Source: Xylogone sp. PMI_703 (Eukaryota > Ascomycota > Leotiomycetes). Taken from it: 64,000 bases of DNA. The stretch spans positions 7,502,001 to 7,566,000 of the forward strand of contig JAJTUQ010000003.1 in NCBI GenBank assembly GCA_021399445.1, given 5' to 3'. Position 1 is the stretch's first letter; each line of letters opens with the position of its first letter. A program made the translations under genes and the position numbers. The notes under the pieces were generated by a model that was given only the letters and a program-made list of their open reading frames with translations, did no database searches and had not been told where the DNA came from. Shown one piece after another: positions 23,009-36,178 of the stretch.

Positions 23009-25230
23009 ATGAACCGCTACATCACCAGTTTACACAGAGTCCTACCCGCTCCTATACAACGATTGTGGAATGAACAGGCCTACAACCTCGTCTCTACTCA
23101 CCCTTCCAAGATCCCTAAACCATTACGGCATGCAACGCAAGGCAGGAGCTGGCATCCACGACACTTACTGAGTCTACCGCATGCGCTGGTCGTGATCTGG
23201 GTTATAGCTCTGCTTTGGGGGGAAAGATGGGTATTTCAGAGTGCTGTGGAGGAGTGCGAGTGGAGCAATTGGGAGAGATGGGTGAGCCTTTTGCAAACGA
23301 CGGCATATAACGACAGTTGCTAATGATATTATTCTTGCAGCCCCAGGAAGCCACTCCACATCATCTCATATTAATAGCGGATCCACAACTCATTGATCCG
23401 CACTCATACCCAGATCGCCCATGGCCTCTTCAACCCCTCACGTTCAAACATACCGATAACTACCTAAAGCGGTCTTATATACAGCTTCAAAAGATATTGT
23501 TTCCGGACACGATATTCTTCTTAGGGGATCTCTTTGACGGTGGTAGGGAATGGAAGACCGATCATGGTAATACGGACGATCCAGCGTGGGCAGAAGGGCA
23601 CCGACCGAAGAAGGAGCAGGAATATGTTAAAGGTTGGAGAAAAAAGTACGGCGAGAGCTTTTGGTTGAAGGAGTATAATCGATTTGGAAAGATATTTTTC
23701 GAACATTGGAATGATGGCGGGGTTGATCCTAATGAAGGGCAGCGGGGAAGAAAGATTATTGCAACGCTTCCTGGAAACCATGACTTGGGGTTTGGAGATA
23801 AGATCAAGATCCCGATTCGTGAGAGGTTCGAAACATATTTTGGTGAAGGAAATCGGGTGGATGTTATTGGGAACCATACTTTCGTCTCCATTGATTCTGT
23901 GTCACTGAGCGCTGGTTCCTCAGATCGGCCGAAGGAAGAGGTGGAAAAAATTACTGGGCCTGTAGAGAACTTCCTATCACGAGTAGGGTCTCTGAAGAGG
24001 AAAGCAGTGGCTCGCGAACTTAGCTATCGAAAGGGGAAGGAGATGGGGTTCCACTATCCTCACACGGTGGAATTCTTAAAGGATGTAGACTTCAAGCACC
24101 TGACCACGTTAGATCCTGGACCCGAAACTGCAGATTTTCCGACTATCCTTCTCACACACGTTCCTCTTTACCGTGATCCAGGTACTCCCTGTGGTCCTCT
24201 CCGGGAACACTGGCCTCCTACCCCTCCACCCGATGGACAGACGACACCTCTGGAGCGTGATGACCGGAATGCCATCTCTATCACGAGAGGATACCAGTAC
24301 CAAAATGTTCTTAGTGAAGCCGACTCCATTCGACTGGTATCTACTATTGGTAACGTGGTCCAAGCATACTCTGGTGACGATCATGATTACTGTGAGATAG
24401 TTCATTCTCCAGCCAAGAACAGCGTTCGAGAAATTACTGTTAAAAGCCTGAGCTGGGCTATGGGGATCAGACGGCCAGGATTTCTCATGGTCAGTATGTG
24501 GAACCCTGTAGGCGCAGATGGACATCCCCTTCACTCTATGAAAACCGGTCATGGAAGCTCAGACGTCACTGCTTCTCCAACTCTTGAATCACACCTCTGC
24601 CTCCTTCCAGATCAAGTCGGCATCCTCATTCGCTACGGAATCCTCGCTGCCATCTCACTCATAGCTCTCATAACCCGCGCATTCCTCCAACCCGTCCTCA
24701 AGCTCACACCTTTTGTCGCCTCGCCATCAAGTCAAAATGAGTCTGACTTTCCTCTACTTCCGACCACCAACAAAGACCTCAAACGCCGTGATGACCGTGA
24801 TGGTGAAGCTTCATCTGATGAACAGCGCTGGACCAACTCCTCCACCTCTTCGACTTCCTCTAATAACCTCTCTAGCCTTGCGCCCCGTTCCTCAGCCGCG
24901 CGAACCAGGAGCGTCAGCCCCGCAAATGGATACGGACTCCCAGCATCCCAAACACGCTTCGCAACCCCACCATTAATAAACTCCGCAGGGTATAATCCCA
25001 ACTGGTCTAACACAAGAAGTTTTAGTCCAGATAAGAGACGAGATACAGAAGGTGTTTCTCGTACTGGGAGAAGCCGGAACGGATCAATAGCTTACGCACA
25101 TGGGAATAAGAGCCCGCAGAGTAGTAGGGAGGTATATTTGTGGACAGTATGGCGGGAGGCGTCGAGGAGTATCTGGCGAGTTGCGTGGGTCGTTCTTGGA
25201 TTATTCATGTATCTCGCTCGGTATGGTTAA
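23009..25230 (+). CDS. Cdc1/Ted1-type membrane metallophosphoesterase
   Basis: Likely removes ethanolamine phosphate from GPI anchors in the ER, as yeast Cdc1/Ted1 do; this is inferred from family. Exons 23009-23281 and 23341-25230 encode 720 residues. A membrane segment lies at about 61-72 (VVIWVIALLWG), followed after the intron by the calcineurin-like phosphoesterase domain: ADPQLIDPH, GDLFDGGREW, LPGNHDLGF, LTHVPLY and GDDHDYCE provide the expected metal-binding Asp, His and Asn residues. A membrane segment (ILAAISLIALITRAFL) follows the catalytic domain, then a Ser-rich cytoplasmic region, then a final hydrophobic segment near the C-terminus. The 59-nt intron starts with GTGAGC and ends TTGCAG. 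The catalytic family is certain; the choice between Cdc1 and Ted1 subtypes is not. Confidence 0.88.
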
Positions 25231-28000
25231 AAAATGCGATTACTGTTTCCTTGGTTGTGATATCCCTTGTTTCGGTTGAGTACGGATAATTTCCTTTTAC
25301 TTGGGTCTACCTTTATGCGAGGATTTCGGATTTTACTTATAACCGCTGCCATTTTCCCTTTTTTTGATCTATGTAACAACATATGCTGATGCAAAAATGG
25401 ACCATATTTCGTCTTGAATTTTGGAATGGGGAAGGAGGTTCAAAATGGTGTATATAGATAAGTAGGTAGGGCACGTCAGGTCAGGTCAAGGATGGAAATT
25501 ATATGGATCTTATTCTATAAGCATAAGTGAATCCTTCGTAATCGGCTTTGGTCTGGTGTGTAAAGGAAGGGAGGTATTTTGTGATAATTTTACGGGCTAT
25601 GGTTGTGACATGTATATGCAAATCATTCGATAGAATCATTTGTACCTTCTGAGTATTACTACTTAATAGTCCTAATTCTTATGTAAGAACTTGTTAGGAT
25701 TGTTGACAAGTACTCTCCTTTTCGTCTGTAAGAATATAATTTTATGTACCTTACTGCGAAATCACATAATGCAGTGCAAAACATCTTTCCACTTGACATG
25801 GTGATTCGACCATGGTGCTACCACCTCTTTGGCTCTTTCTCCTTGCAGATATCCAATATCCAGCTCTCTCCTGCATTATATTTGCATGCGCCTAGATTAA
25901 TCATCCCAGCTCCTCTACTTTCACCAACAGCACCTTAGAAACCAAAACCAAACAATACACACCACTGTCTGGCATTCTCCACAAACTCTCTTTTGTACAG
26001 ATGGTCACCTGCAGAGTGTCCGTATCATTAATCCAGAACTAATATTGCTACCTAACACCGACTTTTCTGGCTTGTAAAGGCCCGGTGATAGAGATCTTCC
26101 GAGAGCACCCACAGAGGAGTGTGCGTGTGTGGTGGTGTGCATGTAGAGTAGCAGGGTACATTTCTGGATTTTGTGGCTTTGTGTAACTAGAACTGGGGTG
26201 TGTGGATATGTGTCTTGTGATTTTATATATCTGGGAAGATATTTACGGATAGAGTGGTACGGTGCAGGTAAGTTTGTTTTTGCTTTGTTTATTTTCTTCT
26301 TAAAGATTACTAGTGTTCACGAGGTTAACGCCTCACTCTTTCTTTTCTCTGACAAAGGAGTGCCAGAAATATGTCTACTGCATCAGGAGATGCATAGGAT
26401 TCGCCCTCTCCTGCATTTGATTAGTCTCCTCATACTGAACTCACCATTATATAATCCTCTTTGACAAGTTATCAAAATCTCCATATACAAGAGTGACTCC
26501 TGGTATAGGAACAGAGCCATCCAGGCAGGAGCAGTCCGTCAAAAGGCCCCTGGGAGAGACCTTTGAGTATATTGACCTCCACAGTTCTCGCCTTCTCTGA
26601 CTGTAACACAGAAGAACAAGCTTGATGACATGCGTCGTAGATCAATATATCTGGTCCAGCCCAGCATCGCTCTCCAACCAAGCCTCTTCCCAACATGTTG
26701 GGTCCCCCAAGGGCCGCTTTCGGGCCTCTTCCCCAATGACGAATAAAAGTCTCACCTCTTAGCCGGCCTTAGCGTGTTATCTATTAATTACCGTATCCAG
26801 TGATGGCTGACAGTGAATTGTAATGGAAGGCAATGGCGGACAAACCAATGCAGTGCGGTGCGCCGTCTGCAGAAATCAGACAAGGCACCACGCAAGGCAC
26901 CACCAGCGCGCCCTCTTATATGAACGCAACCCCGCAAAAGACATGGGCGGGAAGGTTATCAGAAGCAACAGCTCCATACAGCGTACCGTGCCTTTATGCA
27001 ACGGTACGGGTGGCCAAGGTGTTGTTAATTATTTCCATTTGACACTTGTAGTTGTGGGCCTCAAGATGGAGCGGCCGCCCCAAAAAACCCCCTTGCACGA
27101 CGCCGGCAAGACATGGGGATTTTGGGTAGCGCCGAAGTAGCACCAGCCCTGTGTTCCGGCTCCATCACCACAGCACCTGGAGCAGATCGTGCCCTGAGGT
27201 CCCGCTACGATCCGATGCGTAAACACGGAATGCCACGCTCTTTAGGGCTCAGGATTTCCCCAGCCTGGTCGGGGCTTGGCTGTGGATGCTGCAAGTCGCC
27301 GAGTTGTAGAGTTTCCATCCGCACAGGCACGCTGCACCATCTCCACTCTCTTCAGCTAGCGGATGGTAACCGTGGTTTGGTATATGGGGTCGGGTCGGAT
27401 AGTCCTGCCGAAGTCGAGAGTGGATGTTACAGCGGCTAGATTGCTGAGGAGTAGAGTTAGATGAAAGGATGGTTCGGAAAGTTTTTGATATGGATGATCT
27501 TCCCTGGAGAAAGGCCGGTGTGACAATGAAGTCGAGATAGCAGGCAGCCAAGCAAATAAACAGTATACCGCAAGCCGGCACACAGTATAACCTTGACGTC
27601 CGAGGTTGCTGTGCCTTGAGTCTTCGAGAAGAGGTGATTTGGACTCGGGGCTTTGCATCGAAAGGGGTAAGACTAAAGCCATCCATGAAGCTCAAACGTT
27701 GATGTGCAGTGCACGATACTCTTAAGAGTTGAGCTGTACGCTGCGTGATGCCAGTGCTACCGGCCCTAAGTTTCGCCGGATACAAGCCAATCCCATCGTG
27801 CCAATAGAAGATGGCACTCAACGGCTCGTCCAGAGACAACGGTCAAGAGAGTCCCCGGTTCCATACCGCATATAGCTATAAGCCCTGGGCTGCATGCCGC
27901 CTCCCGTCGATCAGCCAGTGGAAAGGGTCTGAAGGCCCGAGAAGATCTTTATGTTGGATGTCTCGGCAACGTTGCCGCCGATGTGAAGTGTGATAGCCTG
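25231..28000. other. Gene-free interval, left part
   Basis: AT-rich up to about 26500, then mixed. A few open frames up to 196 codons exist (27249-27839, minus) but show no domain, no biased composition and no splice partners, so I do not call them genes. Confidence 0.4.
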
Positions 28001-31000
28001 TACTCTATTTTGAGACTTTTAGGGGATCTTTAGAAACCCCACCTGCAGCGTGTGGCGATTATGGTGTTTTACCTTCGTTAATATAGGCCTTGGAGGAGGC
28101 GGAGACTTTGCTCCTATGGTGGGTCGAACCTTTTCACTGACCACTTCATGTCAACAATCTGTTGGTACTTGAGCCTGATCGGCTTTCAGTCATGGTGTGT
28201 TCACGGAAGCCCTTGCATTTGAAGCATAGCCTGGAGAGATCTTCGTTAACTTTAATAAACTCAAGAGTGGCAAAGTGAGGGGACATCAAGCGCTGTACAC
28301 CCTTGTGTTTGTAATTCGGTTCCTAGTATGGTTAGCCTGTCTCAGGAATCTCTGTTGAAGGGGTAAAATCAATAGACTGTTGTCCAGCCGCTTTTGGCTT
28401 TTCAAGAAATACTAACCTCTTCGCTATTCGTTGCTCTGTCTATTTCATTTGCGAAGGGCAACAGGAGGACAGTATGCTAGTGTTAGTGAAGTCGCTGAAA
28501 CAAGTAACGCTCTATCAATGATCTAAGTAAAACTATTGAACCACTGAGGTTCTTTTAAGTCATAGAATGCTAAAGCTTCAAGGGCGCAGTGTGCAGAAGG
28601 AGTTGCAGACCATATGAGTTATTTCAACATCGCTCTTAGATGGTAAATTTTCGGAGCAGACGAATTTCATATGAGATCGAGCAAGGAATGAAAACCACAC
28701 GTCTACAGTATCACTGTATTGGGAAACAAGAACTAAAGACTCAATGAAAACTATAGTACTTAGCTGTTCCCTCCGGACTCTTGAGAAAAAGGATAATGTG
28801 CTCGATGAAAAGGGATGATGGAGGTTACGCAGAGTCACCTGCTGTGCACCCTAGGCCATTCCTTGACTAGCTGGAGTGGCAGGAGCTATGACAAGTAGAA
28901 ATCCAGAAACAGCGCATTAAAGTGCCTAAGAAAGAGAACCAGTACAACAAAAATGATCACCTCATGAATATTCCCGATAACGGAGCCTGCAAATAAAAAG
29001 ATCAAGCAGGACAAATTCGAAGACGCAAAAGACCTGTGTCCTTACTTCCCTCAGGATATTCCTAAGGAATTGGCTTTCTGCTATTGCCGTTCGTTAAACT
29101 TCGGCTTGATGATTCCGGACTACAGACCCTCGAAGTCCCGAATAATTAGACCATTGTCGAACAATTTGGCTTGTGAAAAGTGGAGCCCCAACTAAGCAGT
29201 ATTCTGATCATTGTGGATTCGAGAAGATAGGACAAACTCGACGAAGGAACACACATCACGAATCACATCGACCACCGGCCGGAGCTATTTAATCCGGACT
29301 GACCAGCCAATGGTGTCTCAGGCCGGTCCGTGTCTATCTCCGAAGAGGGAAGCTCACTCTGACCCCTCGCAGCGGTCGTGCACGCTAGCCATCACTTCCA
29401 TTGGTCTCTCTTCTGGAACGATTGTCCTCCATGCTCATCCGCCGAGAATAGCAACTCCTCCGACGGGATGGAAGATGCTGAGGCAGTCTGTGCAAAGAAA
29501 ATGGAAAGCCGGACTGCTGGGCTCATGCCTATGACGGAAACTCTGGGGAAATAACGTCTGTGGAAGCGTTTGGTTGCAGATCAAGCAGTACGACAAAATC
29601 TGGAGAGCGGACGGGCCGACTTGACAGCCACACTTGGCACAAGTCATTCCCCAGAACCCCAGATGACAGATGCCGGGCGGCGTCCGGGGATGATTGGCGG
29701 GCGAGATTTCCTGCTGCTCATGAATTGACAGATGGAATCATTTTTCAGATGACGCCTGCGAGGAAGTACAGTTCTGCAAAGGACAGGTTGTTGAGAAGCG
29801 GCTGTTTATGCAGGGTAATCGTACAGTAGTGAGATATTCTCCCACCTGTGCAGTCCAACTTTTACTGGAATCCCCGATGCGCTGAGAGCGCAGTCCGCAG
29901 GGTTACCTACTAAGTTGAATGCAGGGAACCCGAGATTTCGCAGCATCATATCGAGAAATAACCTTATCAATAAAAGCCAAGCATTTTACACAAGTTAATC
30001 CAAGGACCACGGTTTATCCTACCTGGCACGCTCCGAAAGCGTCCTCAACAGTGCAAACTGATCTGGCTTCATGCAGCGGAGTTGCAGAAAGTATGTAGGA
30101 TTGTTGGAAAGTGATGATGGTGTTGCAGGAATTCAGTACTTGCAATGATTACCGGCGTATGAGAAATTGGCGTAGACAGAAAAGAAACTTCCTCATAGGG
30201 GTCAAACCACGAGTCGTGCAAATGGAATAATCTACGGCAATCGGAGTTAAGATGGCAGACTTCTCACTCAACCTCCCAGCCAGCAGGAAATTTTCAACTC
30301 CCGAGCCTACTGTAGAACCCAGGTTATCCGTCGCAAGCCACGGCACAGTGGAGCCACATTGCTTAAAGAGATTCATGCTGAGGCGCTGGAAGTTGCTCAT
30401 GATGGCGCTCGGCAGGGCAAGAATTATCTTCTGGGCAAGCCAGGTCAAGAAAAACAAGACAAGGCATTGACAGAGAAAAGCAAGCAAGAGTAAGCCTAAG
30501 ACGAAGGATGACAGAACAGATCAGTATGTAGTCCAAGGGCTGTGTCAGCTAGGTAGGCGAGGCAGACGAAGAAGACAACGGCACTGTGCAAGAATAGCCT
30601 GAGATGGAAGGTAAAACCGCATAACATATGGAGCTTCTACGAAGAAACGAAGTAGGTGACTGATCATTATTGATTGAGAAACCATTAGAGAGCTACCATA
30701 CGAAATCGACAGCGTAGAAGAGGCTTGAGGTCCGGCAATTAACCCGTAGAGAAGACCGTAGGGGATCCAGACACGACAATGAATCGGTACAATCCTACTG
30801 ACGACCTCGCGAGTTGAAGCAATTTAGGGTGCCGGGTCTCAGCGGGCAGCTGCTGAGGATGAATTATGCAGGCTAGTCCCCTTGAGCTCTAGCCTAGTCA
30901 GACTGTCGTACTGTGGTGTAGCACAGTAGCGCTGTGTATCAGTGAGCAGCTGTCTTCGTGGCGTCGCAGCGCAGGAGAGAAACAGCAGTAGTGAGAGTGA

Positions 31001-31300
31001 TGGTGGCGGGTGATGGTGCAGCTTTCATGGTGGACAGCTACGAGTTAGAACCCCGGTCGCGCCCAGGAGTTTCAGCCAATAGTATCTAGCGCAGCCATTA
31101 CCCCAACTCTAAGCCATATCGGGGCACATGTGGGCACTTGCTACGGGCAGCGGGATGAGCCACTAGTGCCGCGCATTCTTGGGTCCGGGGAATTAATTGG
31201 ACGACCGTGGAAAAGCAACTGTTACAACGACGCCGCACAGAGCAGAACAGAGACAGAGAGGACAAGCCAGAAAAGAAAGAGAGGCTGCAGTACGGCGTAC
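28001..31300. other. Gene-free interval, middle part
   Basis: No supportable gene. A 112-codon minus-strand frame (30149-30487) begins with a hydrophobic, signal-like stretch but has no recognisable mature domain. I see no tRNA-type boxes or transposon ends. Confidence 0.35.
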
Positions 31301-33252
31301 TGAGCACATAATTAGCCAGCAGCTTACTTGAGCCAGAGAGAAGCAGAGCTAATGACACCGAATTACCGATCTAACTCCTTTTTTCCTTTCTTCCTTTTCC
31401 GATAGCGGTGTGGGCAGGAGAGCACAGGCTAGGCTTCACTGTGCGACGCGGTAAAGAGAGACCAAGGAGACCAAGAGGACAACATGGAGAGTTGATGGTG
31501 AGAGATGACGATGGTGGTGCTGGTGATTCGACCAGATCTTGATCTAGCACGGTTGTGTGCCTCTAGATCAGAGGGGATGGATGGCTCAATCGGACGATGC
31601 CATCCAGGTTGATGCTGGTTTTCGTCGCCGTACCTGTCTGCAGCATCTCACTTGACTCGTGATGAGATTGACTCGGGATACTGGTCGAGTGTTTGAGGCC
31701 AGTGGTGATGGTTCCATGTGATGATTTCTCAGGATTGAAAGCAATATACTGGACTGTGTGTAGCCGGAGCCGTACGAAAATTCTAGTCACAGATATGGTG
31801 CCCCAGCGCCGAACAGGAGCAGCACAGCCGTCTCCTCGGCGCCAACCTTTCGCCGCGCTCTTTAGTTTTCCATGACTGTAATTACCACAGTTTTACACCT
31901 TGACTCACGTCCACGCTCGAGCATCCAGCCACGCAATCCAAACACATAGTGAGAGACAAGAGACCAGCAATATACCAGTAGAGAGGAGAGGTACAGTAGA
32001 CACAGGCATAGAAGGCTACCGGATGTTGAATATCCGGGGTACGAATTTTAAAACGTTGACGCCAGAATTCTCGGCATACTACCCATCCACCATCCTGGGG
32101 AAAACAGAGAGTACTACACGCAAGTACTTTACCGTACCGGTACCGTCCCGTGTGAATACCATCCAGCTAATTAGAGTGCTGAGTGCCAGTCACGCTTTGT
32201 ACCTCCCTCGAACATCGTACTCGTTCCTCGCTTTCATGCTCTAGCGCGCACCCGAGAAAATGGTGCCCTGCATCTAATGGAATCATCGGCCGCATCGCGA
32301 AGCATTCAATCACTGTCCAGCGACTATTGTTGACTTGTGGTATATTGGAGACACTCAACCAGCGATCACCGATCACCTTCCCCTACTTGGATAAAGTACG
32401 GTACCGCGAGCGGCAGCAGCTAACTTTGTCGTGCTTGTACCCGTCGACGCCGTCGCTCTCAGCACGAACGAGTGCTACCTCCCCAGTGATCGTCGGATCC
32501 TCATGGACACCCCGTCGTTCCTCTTTCGCTCTGGCACATCTGGACACAGGTAGAGTACCACGCTGACCTCCCATTGACCACATTTTACCACACTGACCAC
32601 CCTGGGAATCCTTCGCAAGTAGCTAGAGGAAGAGTCGACTTACAGCTTCATTGTGCTGCAGAGGACACTTTTTTCGATCCTATGTGAGGCTGTTTAAAGC
32701 GCGCTCTTCTATCCGTGACTCTTCAATTCCGGCATTGCAGTACCGTACTGTGAATACTGTGTACAGGAGACATGATGACTGGGCGATCTCGTCGGCCGCT
32801 CGCCCAGGCCCCAGACCGCAGGCCAAAGCCCGTAGCCTTGCCGCAGTTCGGAACAGCTAGGCAGGTGAGTACCACTTGTACCGTACCGTACTGTACCATA
32901 CAGGGAGGATTACTGCGAAGAGAAAGCGAGGCACCCTGGCCGGCCGTCATCGAACGCTTTGTTGCTGGTACGGAGTGCTGGGACGACCTGGATCGTACTT
33001 GGGACTCAGCACAGGCGCTCCAGACCGGCACTGGGACACCAGCCGCCAGACACTGGGAACGCCTCTCGACGCCTTCTGGATGTCTCCTCTCCTGGGCGCA
33101 TCCAACCAGGCCCCCGTCGCGCGGTTGCCGTGGCCTGTCTGTCTGTCCACTCTTTTGAGCCTGGGTCAGGAGCATGCTGCTGCTCTTTGCTGCCAACGGC
33201 TGAAAGCGGGCATGGCGCCCAGGTGCCAATCCGTGCGAAAAGGTGAAAGGTT
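31301..33252. other. Gene-free interval, right part
   Basis: Upstream DNA of the sugar transporter. It contains recurring GTACCGTA-like words (near 32130, 32400, 32740 and 32880) of unknown significance. No coding sequence supported. Confidence 0.35.
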
Positions 33253-33300
33253 GCTGGGTGCTGGGTGCTGGATGCTGAGTGCTGGGCGCTGGGCGCTGGG
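33253..33300. repeat. Degenerate 7-bp tandem repeat, GCTGGGT/C
   Basis: About seven head-to-tail copies of GCTGGGY, two with substitutions, lying in the GC-rich region upstream of the transporter. Directly visible; role unknown. Confidence 0.85.
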
Positions 33301-34206
33301 GGTGGAAAGGAGGTATTTTGCGGATGGACCAGCGGACGCCGGCTGGGTGGTGTTTCGCTGGACGGTAATTTTACCACTGCCCTTCGAACTTTCCTGCTTG
33401 TTGCTGCTGCTGCTGCTTCCTCCTGGCACCACTTTCCTACACCCTGCTCGCTGTCCTTCCCCTTCGCTGCTGCTTCCCCACAAACAACCGTCCCCCGTTC
33501 CCAGCGACGCCTGCTGCGGTCAACCTCTCCCACCCCTCTCCCCTCCCCCGTACTGCTGACTGGTCTCTGCCAGCCCGGCGCCCTTCTTTTTTGCGCGCTG
33601 CTGCTCCTGCTGCTGAAGCGACCGCACCCGCCCCCCCAGGGCTTTTTTCCTCCATTCCATACCGGCCTTGACCCTGACGACCCACGACCTTTCGACAACC
33701 ACGATCTTCTCCATCTTCACCAACCATCATCATCATCACCATTACGACACTCCTCCCCGACCAAATCCACCTTGCGATCTGGACTCGAGTCTCGAACCCC
33801 ATCTCCATCGTGCACCCGGAGCCTCGCTCGTTGTGGTAGTAGAATCGAGAAGTGCATCGCATTTACCTTTCTTCCGACGACGTCAATCTCCAACCGAAAC
33901 CTACCGATCGAACAACCTCAATTGTTCTGGCCCCATCATCGCACAGCACAACCACCAAATCCCCCCTCGAGAGCCGTCTGGAGAATGGTGTTAAGCAGTA
34001 ACACCGGCACACGTCCCTGGATCCTCTAGAGATGCTGATTCCTGCGATTCTTCCCCCGGCTCTCCGTCATTGAAAGTCTCGCGCCGTTGTGCGTTCGAGG
34101 TCGACCTGCGAAAAGAGCGTCTATCAGAGGTTGTAATTGCAAGCCTCCACGATCGTCCGTTGCCCGCTGCCGATTTGACTAGCAAACGTCCACCACTACC
34201 ACCACC
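33301..34206 (+). promoter_or_regulatory. CT-rich promoter/long leader of the sugar transporter
   Basis: Strongly pyrimidine-rich plus strand with runs of CTGCTGCTG, CCTCC and CACCATCATCATC, as is common just upstream of highly transcribed fungal genes. Several long overlapping open frames occur on both strands, but they look like a by-product of few stop codons in biased sequence. Some would be upstream open frames if the transcript starts near 33300. Confidence 0.45.
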
Positions 34207-36178
34207 ATGGCGATAGCCATGGCGTGGCACAAGCCCGACAATGTCGCTGGGTCTTCGGCTCCAGCGATCATGGTCGGGTTGTTCGTCGCGACTGGAGGTC
34301 TTCTATTTGGTTACGATACAGGGTGAGTACCTAGAACATGAGGTTGAGCAGGAGATGGAGTGTATGAGAAGAGTGTAGGCAGAAAGAGAGGGAAAGAAGT
34401 GGAAATTATGCGAGAAAAGACGGGTGATAATGGAGGCCAATGTGGATGATAGGACCAGCTTTGTTTAAAGGTGTGATATAAGCATGGGCTAATTATCTAT
34501 TTTCCTATAGGACAATATCTGGCATTCTGGCTATGAATGCTTTTCGGGAGCAGTTCTCGAGCGGCTACATCGATCCAGCAGATCATCAGAAGAACCTGTC
34601 GCCCGCCGAGTCATCGCAAGTCGTGGCCATCTTGAGTGCTGGTACCTTCTTCGGAGCTCTCATAGCAGCCCCTGTTGGCGATCGATTCGGTCGTCGTTTC
34701 TCCCTTCTCATTGCCGTCATCATCTTCTCCTTTGGTGTATGTCTCCAGACTGTAGCGATGAATATTCCCGTCCTTCTGAGCGGAAGGTAAGTCTCATTCC
34801 TTTGTCAATATCAAACTGTTCAGCCACCTCCGATCACCTGCCCAACATACACTAATATCATCTTGCAACAAATAGATTCTTCGCTGGTCTTGGAGTCGGT
34901 CTCGTCTCTGTCCTTGTCCCTCTGTACCAGTCCGAAATGGCGCCCAAATGGATCCGTGGAACGCTAGTCGGTGCCTACCAGTTGGCCATCACCACCGGTA
35001 TCTTCCTCGCCTCAGTCGTCAACATCATCACGTGTAACATCAATGGCGTGAAGGCCTATCGCATCCCTCTCGCCATGCAGTTTGTATGGGCCGGCATTCT
35101 CTTTGTCGGTCTTCTCCTCCTCCCCGAAACTCCTCGCTATCTCATCAAACAAAACCTTCACGCTGAAGCCGCCTCCTCCTTAAGCCGTCTTCGCCGGCTG
35201 GATATTACCCATCCAGCTTTAATTGAAGAACTCGCAGAAATCGAAGCCAACCACGAATACGAATTGAGTTTGGGTCCTTCGACATACCGCGATGCCTTCT
35301 TTGGATCACCGCATCTCGGCCGTCGACTCTTGACGGGATGTGGATTGCAGATTTTGCAGCAGCTTACAGGTTGTAACTTCATCTTCTACTATGGAACCAC
35401 CTTCTTCAAGAACATCGGCATCAAATCCCCTTTTGTCATCCAACTTATTACCAACGTCGTCAACGTTGTATCCACTTTCCCCGGCATAGTTCTGGTCGAA
35501 GGACTTGGTCGTCGGAAACTCCTAATGGTCGGAGCCGCCGGAATGTCAATTTGCCAGTTTGTCATGGCAGCTGTTGGAACAGCCGTTCCGGATTCTCGAG
35601 CTGCAAACCTCGTACTTATCTCGTTCGTCTGTTGTTACATCTTCTTTTTCGCAGCCTCCTGGGGCCCTGTTGCATGGGTAGTTACTTCAGAAATATACCC
35701 CCTTAAAGTCCGTGCCAAATCGATGTCGATCTCCACCTCTGCCAACTGGCTCTTCAACTTCGGCATAGCATATGGGACACCCTATCTCGTTACCGCCGGA
35801 CCAGGCACCGCCAATCTCGGTATCAAGGTCTTTTTCCTTTGGGGAACCTTCAACATCCTTGCTTGTATCTTCGTATGGACGATGGTGTTCGAGACCAGTA
35901 AGATTAGTCTGGAACAGATCGATGAGTTGTATGAACGGGTCGAGCGGGCGTGGAACAGTCCGAATTTCCAACCAAGTTGGAGCTTCCAGGACATGCGTGA
36001 TGAAGGCGCCTCGGCCAGCGGCGTACAGCCGGTCCAGCCAACAGAGCAGGAGTCGGAAGTGCGACTCAGGACCTCCGCCACGAATGCCAGTGCAACCGAG
36101 AGTGGGACGACCACTATCACAATGTCGGAAGAAGACAAGATAATAGCTCAGTTGGGGCATGTTGACTTAAGTTATTAA
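34207..36178 (+). CDS. Hexose transporter, sugar porter family (MFS)
   Basis: Proton-coupled plasma-membrane sugar uptake protein of 564 residues from exons 34207-34322, 34511-34786 and 34876-36178. The ATG at 34207 follows ACCACC; a second in-frame ATG is four codons on. Twelve membrane segments can be traced. Sugar porter signatures are present: GGLLFGYDTGTISG across intron 1, GDRFGRR, LLSGRFFAGLGVGLVSVLVP across intron 2, PETPRYLIK, the QQLTGCNFIFYYG segment, GLGRRK and a late EIYPLKVRAK. The C-terminal tail is about 70 residues and hydrophilic, far shorter than that of Snf3/Rgt2-type sensors, so transport rather than sensing is more likely. It resembles monosaccharide transporters of other filamentous fungi. 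Substrate preference cannot be read from sequence. Confidence 0.92.

Noticed and set aside
27249..27839. 196-codon minus-strand open frame
   Set aside because: No recognisable domain, signal or splice partner; residue use looks random.
30149..30487. 112-codon frame with a signal-like hydrophobic start, possible small secreted protein
   Set aside because: Only the first 28 residues look non-random and there is no Cys pattern or homologue I recognise; not enough to call a gene.
33006..33698. 230-codon minus-strand open frame
   Set aside because: Lies opposite CT-rich leader DNA with few stops on all frames; no domain, and the composition mirrors the base bias.
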